64,000 nt of DNA. Origin: Undaria pinnatifida (Eukaryota; Sar; Phaeophyceae; Laminariales; Alariaceae). Below are positions 40,624-51,700 of this stretch, one piece after another. Within the stretch, counting starts at the first letter, position 1; every line of letters starts with the position of its first letter. Location: positions 3,848,155-3,912,154 of the forward strand of contig JABAKD010000005.1 of the NCBI GenBank assembly GCA_012845835.1. The letters run 5' to 3'. The notes under the pieces were generated by a model. It did no database searches and was not told the origin of the DNA. It worked only from the letters and a program-made list of their open reading frames with translations. A program made the position numbers and the translations under genes.

Positions 40624-40686
40624 TAATGACATAAAAAAGGAAAAAAGAAAAAAATCTTGTCCAAGAGCAACGAAGCGGAACGACCA

Positions 40687-41434
40687 CAGGCTGGTTCAAG
40701 TGAAGAAAAACATATTCTGTCCCCACGACTGTCGCTCGCAGTATCTAGTCAAAGAGCGAATATTTGATATCATGCTGACCCCCCAGGCCAGTGGAAGAGG
40801 GTGACATGTCCAGCTTCTTTTAACGACCTCGGGCGGTCTCTAGGAGTGAAACTCGTATCGACCAATGACAGGCCTTCATTTTTTTCAAAAATATTTCGGG
40901 CATGTTCCAAGCGGAGGCGAGTAAAAATACTGCGCCGTATTGTGCACGAACCGGTTGGAGGTACTCCAAGGCATGTCTGTAGATTTTTTCGCGCAAAAAA
41001 TCGAAGACCTGACCTGCCTGTGTTCGACATGAAGCATAATCTAGCGAAAAAAACGGATCCTGCCCTAAAGCCAAGTCATTTGAAGCAAATAACGTATCCA
41101 ACTCCTTTTACGCATACCAGTCCAAATGTCCACGCCGTTTATCAGAGATAGACCCTGAAATTTAAAACACGTGTTCTACATGCCCATCCCGAGGTCTGAC
41201 CATCGATTTTTTTTCTTTCTTGATTTTTCTCGCCGAAAATATTAGGGCTAAGGTGGTCCACTTTTTTCGAAAAATCTCAACTGATAACAAATCAGGCAAA
41301 AAAAAAATCGATAGGTGAGGTCTTCGCAATGACACATAGAAGATGTGCGTGCAAAATTTCACGGTCTGAATCGAAAAAACGGCGTGGACATTCGCCAGGG
41401 AATAAATTTGGGGGTTTTAACGTCAACCAGCCTG
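40687..41434 (-). mobile_element. TA-flanked DNA element, copy 2 (748 bp)
   Basis: CAGGCTGGTTCAAG at the left and AACCAGCCTG followed by TA at the right are inverted. It aligns end to end with 26552-27312 on the other strand. Confidence 0.7.
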
Positions 41435-41990
41435 TATGAACGGACCGAAGCGAAGCAGCATATATGGAGTGAACGGTAACGAAACCGAGCTGACACGAAA
41501 CACATTAAAGCGGCGCGAACCGCACCGAAGAGCAACCAACGAAGCACGTGGCGAGGAGGGGTCGCATTCGCGTCCTGATTGAAAATAAGACAGACTGGAA
41601 AAACGAAGGTAAGACATATCAAAGCGGAACAACACGAAACGGAACGGAACGAAACTGAATGGACCGCTAAAAACAGCAACGTAAAACGAAATTAAGTGTA
41701 CACCACCATCCCCCACAGGCTTACACTGGCATTCCATGACATTTTTTTTGTGGGGTTCAAACGTTTGGTTGTTGGAGTTCCACCTAGTTGGCGAGGCGTT
41801 ACAATCAAAGATTAAACTAAAAACTAAAAAATATGTTGATGCTTTTCACGAATACCTGTCCGCCCCGATGTGTTTGTCGAGGAGGCGATACCATGCCCCA
41901 AGAAAAACCCCGTTGAGCACGACACCCAGTAGCCCCACCTTAACACTTCGCGTGTAATCCACGCTCTTCGTCCTGCATACACCACGACGG
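41435..41990. other. No recognisable gene
   Basis: CGAA-rich sequence (41435-41690) continuing the satellite flavour, then mixed sequence. No splice-flanked block recognised. Confidence 0.35.
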
Positions 41991-41997
41991 GCGCATG

Positions 41998-42665
41998 TTA
42001 GCAGACGGGTGGGATGGGATGATATGGGATGGAATGGAATGGGATGGAATAGGATGGGATGGGATGGGATGGGGTGAGGTGGTATGGGATGGTATGGGAT
42101 GGGATGGGATCGGATGGGGTGGGATGATAACGTACGGGATGTGATGGGATGTAATGGGATGGAATGGGATGGAATGGTATGGTTTGGTATGGTATGGTAC
42201 CGTACGGTACGGTACGGTATGGTATGGTATGGATTGATACGGTACGGTATGATATGGTATGGTATTGTATGAGGTATGGTATGGTATGGTTTGTTGTGGT
42301 ATGGTGTGGTTCGGGACGGGATAGGATGGGATCGTAATAGAGTATAGGGTGGAATGGAATGGGCTGGGATGGGACGGGGTGGGACGGGACGGGGTGGGAT
42401 GGATTATGATGGGATGGGGTGGAAGGAGATGGAATCGGAAGGGATAGGATGGGATGGGATGGGATGGGATGGGATGGGATGGGATGGGATGTATGGGATG
42501 GGGTGGGATGATAACGTATGGGATGGGGTGGGATGATAACGTACGGGATGTGATGGGATGTAATGGGATGGGATGGGATGGAATGGGGTGGGGTGGGGTG
42601 GGATGGGATGGGATGGGATGGGATGGGATGGGATGGGATGGGATTGGATGGGACTGGATGATATG
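41998..42665. repeat. (GGGAT)n satellite with variants
   Basis: GGGAT units with blocks of GGTAT, GGTAC, GGGGT and GGAAT. A segment GGGATGATAACGTA(T/C)GGGAT occurs at 42120, 42505 and 42530, showing internal segment duplication. Confidence 0.95.
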
Positions 42666-43310
42666 GTTGAAACGGGAGTATAACGTGTCGGATATATCTT
42701 ACAGGGGTCGGGCTTTTGACGCACGCAGTGCATTACAGCAGTAGAGGACACGTACAATGAAAAAATAAGGTAACAGGAGAAGCAGGCTGACGCTTACAGG
42801 GATAACATATGTCCGGGAGCCGTCACACTGAAGCTAGCGTAGAACGCACCATCTCCCCACTCCGCAATCAGCCTGCGTGGGTTAATATTTACGTGGTACG
42901 TTTCTTGTTAGGTGTCCTGCATTATTGTATTTTGCGTTTTATTAATAGGAGGCACTTCCTGGTGGGGTAAACGTACGGGCGCAGATGCGACTCCCTCACT
43001 GTTGTATCCTTAGGAAAGCTTCCTGTATTATTCTTGTGTCACGGAAACACTGGGCGCTATTAACCACGCTACAAACCCGTAGAAAAAGCAATTGCATGCT
43101 CAACTTTTCCCTGTACGTACACGCCTTCAAAGACATGTGAAACCCTTTTATCCACATACATACCCAACGTTCTCGGTCCTAAGCCTTTGCTAGGCTCCCA
43201 GGACAAAATATCATAAATATCTCCGTTCCCCTCGCCGCCTCGGCAAGGCATGCTGCGAGGCATGCCTTATCAGGCTTGTAACGAGCTGGGTAGTTATCGA
43301 TATAGATCCA
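42666..43310. other. No recognisable gene
   Basis: Unique-looking sequence without recognised domains or inverted repeats. Confidence 0.35.
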
Positions 43311-43311
43311 T

Positions 43312-43400
43312 AGACGCGTTCCACGATAGAGGTCCGTAGCACTTTTTGAGGCGTTTTTCATGGGTGACGGGGGCTCCTTAGCCCAAAGTTTCGGAATGTG
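43312..43400. mobile_element. MITE-1 left-end fragment
   Basis: GACGCGTTCCACGATAGAGG, GTAGCACTTTTTGAGGCG and GGGGGCTCCTTAGCCCAAAG; the rest is lost. Confidence 0.55.
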
Positions 43401-44219
43401 TTCGTGCTGCTGCGGTTTCAGTTACTGGTCTGCAGATATTTGGTCTTTCGCAGTACATGCGGAAGCGTTATCGATATCTACAAGGGCTCCGCATGGGTCC
43501 CGGCGATTCGGGTGGGGCAGGGCAGCACTTCGAACTGTTAGATTCAACACTTGATAGAGTAAAAAAAGGCACCCCACACACAATCATAGTCTACGCGTAC
43601 AGTATGTAAGGTAATGCCAAGAGTTCGATATAGACTAACAATCATGACAATGTACTACTATTAATAGCTACCGTTTTTTAAGTGAATCTGATTGCGAGCT
43701 TCATCAGATTTCGATCGGATAAATCGGAGCACACGCCGACTGACCCTTTAGCCTGGCGACGAAACGTGTCGAGTGCGTTTCTTATATGATCTTTGGACTC
43801 AATCAAGCATCCGGGGCCAGCAAGGTGACTGACCACGTCTGCTGCGTGTTCTCTTTGTAGCCACTGAGAGGCGCGCACTGAGCCAACCTCTGAAAAATAC
43901 CATGCATGATAGAATAGTATAATCTAGATCCAAGCCTCCCAGATAGACTGTCTGTGTGTTCTCTGATCGTGGAAAGACGTGCTGACGGTTTCCAGGAGCC
44001 AAACACGGTGGTATCGCTTCCTTCGTCATTCAACTCCTCGAATGCTGTTGAAATTCTGCTGCGTGTTGCTCGCTGTAGATCGCTCACTTCTTGTAGATGC
44101 AGTACACGACTACAGCGCTTACGGTTTTGACAGTTACGAATTTCAGGCTCGACTTTTTTTTAGACGAAAACAAAAAATATGTAATTTTTGTCTGATCATA
44201 TATTGGCCAGGATTCATAC

Positions 44220-45400
44220 ACAAAGTACGCGTCACCCGGACACGACAGGGTCACATCCCGGGATCGGAATCCATCTACACATCTACAACTCCGACAACCC
44301 GGGGACGAAAGCGGATATCTTCCGGGTTGATACCTCCTCACACGGTGTGGAAATCTCAACCCCACCGGCCGATCCCTGATTGGCGGGGGTTCGTATGTTG
44401 AGCCAGCTCCACCTCGGGAGGATAGGGTCCCATCCCCGGTCCAGAGATCCTTCCATATCTCCAAAAATTCGACCGACTTGGGAAGAACACCGAGCTTTCT
44501 CGGGTCGACACCGCCCCGCACGGAGGAAACGTCCATCCCGGTGGCTAATCACTCATTGGTTCGAGCTCCACAGCGTTGTCCTAGGCGGATAGAGGCCCAT
44601 CAACGGGGGGCATTTCCGTCGCACACGGGGAAGATAGGGTCTCATCCCCGTTTCACAACCTCCCCGAATCTCTACGGCTCCAAAAACGCGGGAACAATAA
44701 CGATGACCTCCCGTATCGACACCGCCCCGCGGGGCGTGAAGCGCCAACTATATTGGCTTGCCGCTGATTGGCTGGGGCTCGGACATAAGGGCAGCGCCAC
44801 CACGGGAGGATAAAGTCCCAAGCCTGTTTCAGAAATACTGGCAAACCGGAGACGATAACCAATTTCTCCCGCGGGTCGACACAGTAGCTCCGCATGATGC
44901 TGTGACAACCATCTATTCACATTGGCTAATCGTTGGTTGGCTGTGCAGCGCGTAGAGCCAGAGACACCCGGGGAGGGTATAGGCCAGCCAATGGGGGGGG
45001 GCGTTCCGACGCGCCCAGCGAGGACAGGGCTCTATCCCCGTTCCAGGAATCCTTCCATACCCCATCAACCCCAACAAACCGGGGACGAAAACCGACTTCT
45101 CCCGGGTCGACACCACACCGCACGGTGTGGAATCCCTAGCTAGATGAGTGAGGTTCGTATACAACGCTAGCACCACAGAAAAGGGTCCAACCCCCGGTTC
45201 AGAAATCCTTCGAGGTATTTACAACTAGCAAAAAATGGGGCAACTCGCACTGCTGAATTTTTATTCGTATTGCCCCAACCCCGGCACGCGGACATTTCAT
45301 TCGACCCCCTGCCTCGATACCGCCCTGCACAGTGTAGCCCAACCCCCGGGTATTCGATTGATCGGCTCGGCTGGGGTTCGCGGATAGAGGAAACCGCCAC
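44220..45400. repeat. Diverged tandem repeat, unit about 200 bp
   Basis: The word TCGACACCGCCCCGC, or close variants, recurs near 44327, 44501, 44712, 44871, 45099 and 45307, each followed by GATTGGCTGGGGTTCG-like sequence and preceded by CCATCCCCGGTTCAGAAATC-like sequence. Spacing varies from 159 to 228 bp. I do not call its open frames. Confidence 0.65.
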
Positions 45401-45574
45401 TCACCAAGAAGTTCAGCAAGTTCAAAGACTATCATCTCATACTGGCCTGTGATTAGAGAAGATATACATGGACCAATTGCATACTTCAGTCCAGAACGAG
45501 TCCGAGATCGGTGCAATGTGCTTGGGTATCGTATCATATAGCAGCAGTAATAAAGCCACTTCACTTTTTTTCGT

Positions 45575-45720
45575 CCCCGTACCATTTATTGTCCTCGCAC
45601 TACTCTCGCCCTCCCTCCCAGTAGTATAATTCAGATCTGGGGTCACAGCGATAGCGGGCCTTCCTCCCCCCTTCCCACTACGGTACATGCCTTAACTTTG
45701 ATCGCGAGAATAATTCAGCG
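45575..45720 (-). repeat. Dispersed repeat F, copy 3
   Basis: Minus strand: GTAGTGGGAAGGGGGGAGGA, CTGTGACCCCAGATCTGAAT and GGGAGGGAGGGCGAGAGTAG. Diverged. Confidence 0.45.
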
Positions 45721-45824
45721 TTTTCTTCCCTCGTCGATTCGCGTCGAATTGTACCTACCCACGCTGCTAGGCGTTCTCAGCAGTTAGTTGATCCTTTTTT
45801 TGCATTTCTGCAAAAAAAGACAAA

Positions 45825-45899
45825 CGCCACAACGGTGGGAATTGAACTCAAGGATCAACGCTAGTTGTGTTCGAGGTTAACCATTAGATCACCGGGGCG
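45825..45899 (-). tRNA. tRNA-like remnant (75 nt), not functional
   Basis: On the minus strand: CGCCCCG at the 5' end can pair with TGTGGCG at the 3' end at six of seven positions. It has an A-box-like TGATCTAATGG and a B-box-like GAGTTCAATTCC. The D, anticodon and T stems pair poorly, so this is a decayed tRNA gene or the head of a tRNA-derived SINE. Amino acid not assignable. Confidence 0.35.
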
Positions 45900-46734
45900 A
45901 CCAGCTCTATATAACACACTAGATCTGAGAGATGATCAATCAGCAATCAGCAGCAAGGAGCACATCAAGTAGGAAGCAGCACAAGATTATTTGTCAGTTA
46001 CGTACCAACACGACCGCTTCCAGTTGACCGGCAAACGACCACAGCAACGGAGACAGGCACCACGGCAACAACAAAGCACGCCACACCGCCTATACTTCTC
46101 CAAATAGTCTTATCGGGAAAAATAAACACCAAACGATGCGATACCGGGGCGAATGTGTGCCACTGGTTTTTCCCGTGGATACCGTCTACTACTGCGACCT
46201 TCGCGTGGCGCAGCTTAACAACAGGAGCAATTTTTCCCTTGTTTTTTGTGTCGAAAGTTATGACCTGTTTTTTAGTACACCCTCCCCATGCCATAAGTCA
46301 GATATAAAGCGTGTGTGTAATAGAGCATCAGTGTGCGTGCTCTCACTCGTACCTATGTTACTTGCACGAGTACACACTATGCCGATGTGCTCGAACTCGT
46401 ATAATAATGCCACCTTCGAGGCCGGGGACGCAGCCACTCGCAATGCTGCTGTGTGGCTTTTTCTGACGCAGTAATCGTAATCACCACCTCCTCGATTTAG
46501 TCATTCGTGCGCTTGCCACGTCTATCCATGTACATACGTACCTACCGAAATGCAATAATAAATGCACCACTATGATACCTGCCGCGGTACCATGGGGATT
46601 TTTTTTCATAAATATTATTTGCTTTGGGACAAAATATGGCGCCAATTTGGAAATAATGTCTTGCCAAGTTTTTTTTTTATCAGGCTCTCCATACATCAAG
46701 ATCCGAAGAATAACTGGAGAGTACCGTTCAACAT

Positions 46735-46926
46735 ACAAAAAACTTGCGCACTTCTCGCTTGTCTCGTTCAGCCCCCATCCGCGTTGACGTCGTCGAGGTG
46801 CGGAACGGATAAGGCAGGGTGAGGGGCATTGGAGCCACCCCTCGAAGACGGCGCTCGAACGAAGCGGTTTGACCGAGAAACGCTAGTTTCGAGAATCCCA
46901 TACTGAGGCCGAGACGAACAAAACTC
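46735..46926 (-). CDS. Possible second exon of the minus-strand gene
   Basis: After the minus-strand acceptor ttggtcag, G completes the split AG codon from 47359 and the frame continues SFVRLGLSMGFSKLAFLGQT, then ASFERRLRGVAPMP. The downstream donor is uncertain (GTATGT near 46740). Confidence 0.25.
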
Positions 46927-47358
46927 CTGACCAAATCCCTGTCCTCCCAAAAACACGAATCATTATATATATTGGTATATATACCTATATCCTTAATGAG
47001 GACACACAACTCGTAATGCGCGCGATCGGAGTATCACACACAGCTTGCAAAGATGAGCTTCGACGAAATCTTCGATCTCACAGCTGGAGTGTATTTTCAT
47101 TTTTTATAATATATTGGTCGATCTTACCGCTGAAGTGTATTTTTTCACTTTGTTAGTGGAGATATTTGAGTATCATAGGGACGCTTGAAAGTATCTGGAA
47201 AATGTCGCGCTACCAGACTACTTGCATTGCACCACCAGCCTACTCCTCGTGTTTTTGATCGCTATACACGGGCCCCCAAAGGGCTAACAGATGATCTGCA
47301 GGTAGATCATGATCTGTGTATCTACCTGTTGTACGGAGGTTTCCGCAGCGAAACGCAC

Positions 47359-47558
47359 CTCTGCATGAACTGATGCTTCCATGACGGTTCCGCTGCAACC
47401 TCCTGGCCAACCGACACCGGCACCGACACCGGTAGCGGATGCCGAGCCCCCTGCGACAGCGCGTCGCCGATGGCAAAGGTGGAGAACCCCACTCCTCCGT
47501 TGACCAGCACATGTCGCTGTCTACACGCCACGGCTGCTATCGCGCTGATCACTTTCAT
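47359..47558 (-). CDS. Possible Mpv17/PMP22-like protein, first exon
   Basis: From ATG at 47558 (minus strand) the frame gives MKVISAIAAVACRQRHVLVN, GGVGFSTFAIGDALSQGARH and a tail ending EPSWKHQFMQ, with GTGCGT as donor. The pattern R-x-x-x-L-x-N-x-x-x-G-x(6)-G-D-x-(L/I)-x-Q resembles the N-terminal membrane helix of the Mpv17/PMP22 family of organelle inner-membrane proteins, and W-x-x-x-(F/R)-x-x-R fits the next segment. Only one exon is reasonably clear, so family membership is tentative. It faces the transporter gene head to head. Confidence 0.35.
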
Positions 47559-48555
47559 TGTTCCTGTCCACAGATTTTGGCGGAATTATAAGGAGCTTTT
47601 TTATATTACTTTTGATATAAACAAATCCTTATATTGACGTAGAAGTTATACTGGCTGATGTACACGTAGACGGAAATGTAGATACCGTTTTGCCATTCAT
47701 GTGAAAATCACACGGTTACTGTGTTGAAGTCCAACTTGGCCGGGTATAGCAGCGGTAAGCAGTGGTACTGCTGCTGTACAGGTGTAAGTCTGCTGATAGA
47801 CTGGTACTGTTTTCTCGGACCCTGGTAGTTAGTGCACGTGTTGACGAGGCTGGTTACGCTTGGTGGCTGCTGTGAGGCGTAGCTCGTAGCTCGGCGCTAC
47901 GGCTCACGGGTAACGGAAGGTCCAGCTCTGGCACCCTACACACGTCAGACCGACAAATCGGCGACAATCGATGATCAATCTTCGCCGTCGTAGTTCGCCG
48001 GTCGTAGTTGGTCTTAGCTATTTTCGGCCAATCAAAATCGACAGAAAATCATAATCCCGCCGCATTTTTTGTAGGCATGACAGAGTAGTAAAAGATAACA
48101 GCGTGCCCGAGCGAGCTCCATCCATGCGGCCGTAGCATTGCACACACCCTCTCTCCGCCTACCATACACCCCTCCCCTCCAACCGCCTTTGCATCAAGAA
48201 CCGCTTCTGGTGCCCTACTTGCGCTTATTCCCTGTAGTGGGTTAGAGCTAGGCACGGTCGAGCGCGGCAAAACGCCGCCCTGCAACTCGAAAGCGGAAAG
48301 TTTGATTGCTTTTGGTCAGCTCGCTTTGGTACACAACAGCCGCTGCTACTGCTGTGTCCCTGCCTTGCTATTGCTCCGATCCCCTCGGAGAGAGAGAGGG
48401 CATCCCCGCCTTTGCTCAGTGCCCTGGGGGAAACGCACCGTACGCGTGATCCAGCCTGCTTCCTCCTCTTGCAGACGGATTGCATCGAGAGTTGTGATAC
48501 TGGTCTGCTGTGCGCTGCTGCTGCTGTGCGATTTGAGTGACGGCTTTGGCTCCTC
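47559..48555. promoter_or_regulatory. Intergenic region between divergent genes
   Basis: About 1 kb between two apparent start codons on opposite strands; any core promoters and 5' UTRs must lie here. I see no clear TATA box. CTG/CAG-rich sequence (48340-48530) precedes the transporter start. Confidence 0.35.
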
Positions 48556-48719
48556 ATGGAGACCTCTCCGCTTCTCAAAGGACAGAGAGCAGCGGGCTCG
48601 GATGGTGGCCTCGAAGACCACGATGGCTTGCGGTCAAGGTCCAATATGGCCCCACCATACTCCGGCGCGGCTGTATTCGCCGTCTTCTTCTTCCCTGCGC
48701 TCGGGGGGCTGCTGTTCGG
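48556..48719 (+). CDS. Transporter exon 1
   Basis: ATG in a good context (ctcATGG). Starts METSPLLKGQRAAGSDGGLE, cytosolic and charged; ends SGAAVFAVFFFPALGGLLFG in TM1 with the last Gly codon split. Donor GTGAGA at 48720. Intron 1 is 5.4 kb and full of elements. Confidence 0.8.
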
Positions 48720-51700
48720 GTGAGAGAGAAAGCAGGCAGTAAATAGCGACCAGTACCTGTGCTGGCTGCATCAGTAATTATTTTTGGTACAAGAAACACT
48801 AAATTTTAGTCTTTGGGTTTGATCCGTGATCGGTCACGGGTTTTCATATTCGAGTTTGATGCACGGAACGCGCAGCACGTCTCTAGCGCAGCACACGTGT
48901 CTGTCTATCCATCATAGGACAGGAACAAGGAGCATGCAGCTGCCAGTCCAAGTGCACCGGCAGCATGCCGCGCGCGTGTCGTATTGCTGCATATACCCCC
49001 CCCACGATGCGCCTAGGGCAAATCTCCTCCCCCTGTTATCACCCTGCTTCATGTGACTTGATGCTGTACTATTTACAGTCAAACCCCGCTTAAAGACGCA
49101 CTTCTTAAGTCAACTCCCCGCTATAAAGACGAAAAAAAAATCTGAACCAGGGTGCCCCGCAGATGTACAAGTTTAAGGGGGGGTGTATTGTTTACGCTGC
49201 GGGGCCCCCCAAAAAATGGTGCAGCACACCTGTAGACTGCCAGAGAGCGGTCTGCTGCTGCTGCTGCTGCTGCTGCTGCGTGGACATGGATAGATTCCTT
49301 TCGTCTGCTGACGGTCCGTCTGCCTCCCACACGAAAGCGTGTGGTGAACCAACATGCAAGATGAAATCTGTCCCGGTCTCAGCGATTCACCAGTGCCCTT
49401 GCGGGCGAGCCATGCATGGGCTTTGTGGTGTGGGCATCGGAGACGAAGGCTACGGGCAGCAGAGAATGTGCACAGACTGCCAGAAGAGAGCAGGTGGAGA
49501 TAAGACCGGCAGCAGTGGGAGTCCCATGGAAGTGGATGACGATGACGATGACAGCAGCAGCAGGTGAATTTATTTGTGATCCCCCGTGTAGACCACTGCT
49601 GTACATTTTTTTGTGATCAGTGCACAGCAGCAGCAGTGCACAGCCGACGGGCTCTCTGATCGTGTAAATTCACTGCTGTACAGTACATATGTCCATCGTG
49701 CCACTCTTCTGCACAAAAAAGTAGTGGTGGAGCACGCATACAGCAGTGCCCAATTAAATGGCCATTTTTTTGTGCGACAAAGTGTGTGCTACGCTGTGTC
49801 ACACGAAGACGCTGCAGCCCATTTTTGTTTGTTTGTTTTATTCGGATTAGTACAGCAGTACAGTACTACATTGTTGCTGCATGTTGCTTCTCCCCGCATA
49901 TTGCTTCGTTCCCTGCGAGAAAATTTCTGGTGGCAGTGATTGATGTCGGTTGCAGCAGACAGCAATGTGTCTAACCTCATGCCCACACTTTGAATTTCCA
50001 CTTTTTTTGTTGTACCACGCGACAGTACGCAGCCTGTTCGAGGAAAGGGAAAGCGGCCTGCTGCGGCTACCGCAGGCGCGAGCGGCAGCACAGGGAAACG
50101 GCCTGCCTATCGGCGAGGTTTCCAACATGAGGACGAGAAGATAATAAGAAAAACACAGTCGACACCAACCGAGAGAGAGAGTTCACTGCAGTCATAATAA
50201 CCTTCATCCTGCAACATTGAACCCACTTCTCGGAGCATTTTATTTCGGGCGGTGGGGTGCGGCAACTACTGTATAAACTTGGTTTTTAAGTACATTCCAC
50301 TTTCAACCACGGCAACGTTGTGACTGTCAGATTTGTGGATTCTCGTTTCGTTATAGTATACCTGCTGCAACGGCGCGTCTTTTGATGTATGTTATGCCGC
50401 CATCGGCCCCGGGGATGGTGCGTTATCGTCCCCGGAATCTTAAAGACGATTCCCCGCGTTAAAGACGCCTTGAAAAAAAGTACCGATATGCGTCTTTAAG
50501 CGGGGTTTGATACCATTAATAGGTACACCAGAGGTATTTTTCTCTGGTGGCGGGTAGAAATCAGGGTAAATCGTCATTTTTTCATTTTTTCCGCACGGTA
50601 CGTACTTGTAGGTACCAGGTATTTCGTTTTGATACACCCACGCGCAACACCCGAGCAATACACCAAGCTGCTGCCGTGCTCGTCTTCGGCAGCAAGTACG
50701 TAGTACGTAGTGTCGAGCCGATCGGCTATCATAGCAGGCATGTACAACGAGTGCTGTCGTCTGCAAGCTGACTAAACACTGACAGTTTCCAGCTTGCGGA
50801 ACAACCAGATGACATCACGTTTATACATATACCTGTGCGGGGTTCGTTTGTTTTTCATGCACGCGACAACGGCACACAAACCAAACCACGAAACGCCAGC
50901 CTCATTGACATGTTGACGGACGTTAGCACGTTCTGCCCCAGCAGTATGATAAGAGCTACCTCAGGTCTGCGACAGGCTGGCCGGCAAGCAGATACACACA
51001 GATGTACAGCAGCAGAGGTCCGCCCACAAGAAAGTGCCCAAGAGTGAATACTGAAGTGATGCTCAACTTTAGGCGGGCGCTAATATTGGACTCGAGAAAT
51101 CGTGCTGAGCGGCGCGCTACGCTAAATCCTACTTCGTATATACCGTGGTTGTCTTGAGAAAAGTGATGGTCAGTCAGCTTTAGGCGGACGCTAAGAAATT
51201 TGGACCAAGAAATCGTGCTCGGCGGCGAGCGCTACACTAAATCCTATATACTTGTTTTAAGGGTTGTGTCACAAAAGTAAGAATCTGAGGCTCACTCCAA
51301 ATAGAAAATTCTTGCTGCCGGGCTTATACTGCTTTAATGTACTACTGCTGTGTTCGACGCACACAAGGGGTGTCGTCAGCTTCTAGCACGCCTAAAAGCG
51401 AAAGACATCACGTGGTGTTCGTATCATTTTGGTGCGCGCACATGGCAAGCTAGATCATGCGAGAAACTTCATCCGGCCACGGCCTCAATTCATGACCGCT
51501 CCTGTGCATGTCTAAACGACCATGGGGCTAATCAATCCACAAGAGGCAGGTAGCAGGCAGGCAGGCTGGTAAGCAGGCACGCTCAAGGAGTGCTGTCAGT
51601 TTGAAACCTGCAGAAAAGCAAAGGATGGTCAAACAGAAGTAGACTGCTGTTAAAGCAGAGGACACCTACAGAGGGGGAAAAAACAGGACTTTAAACGATG

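Noticed and set aside
45825-45899. Functional tRNA gene
   Set aside because: Acceptor ends pair, but D, anticodon and T stems do not and the anticodon loop lacks the usual U33; kept only as a tRNA-like remnant.
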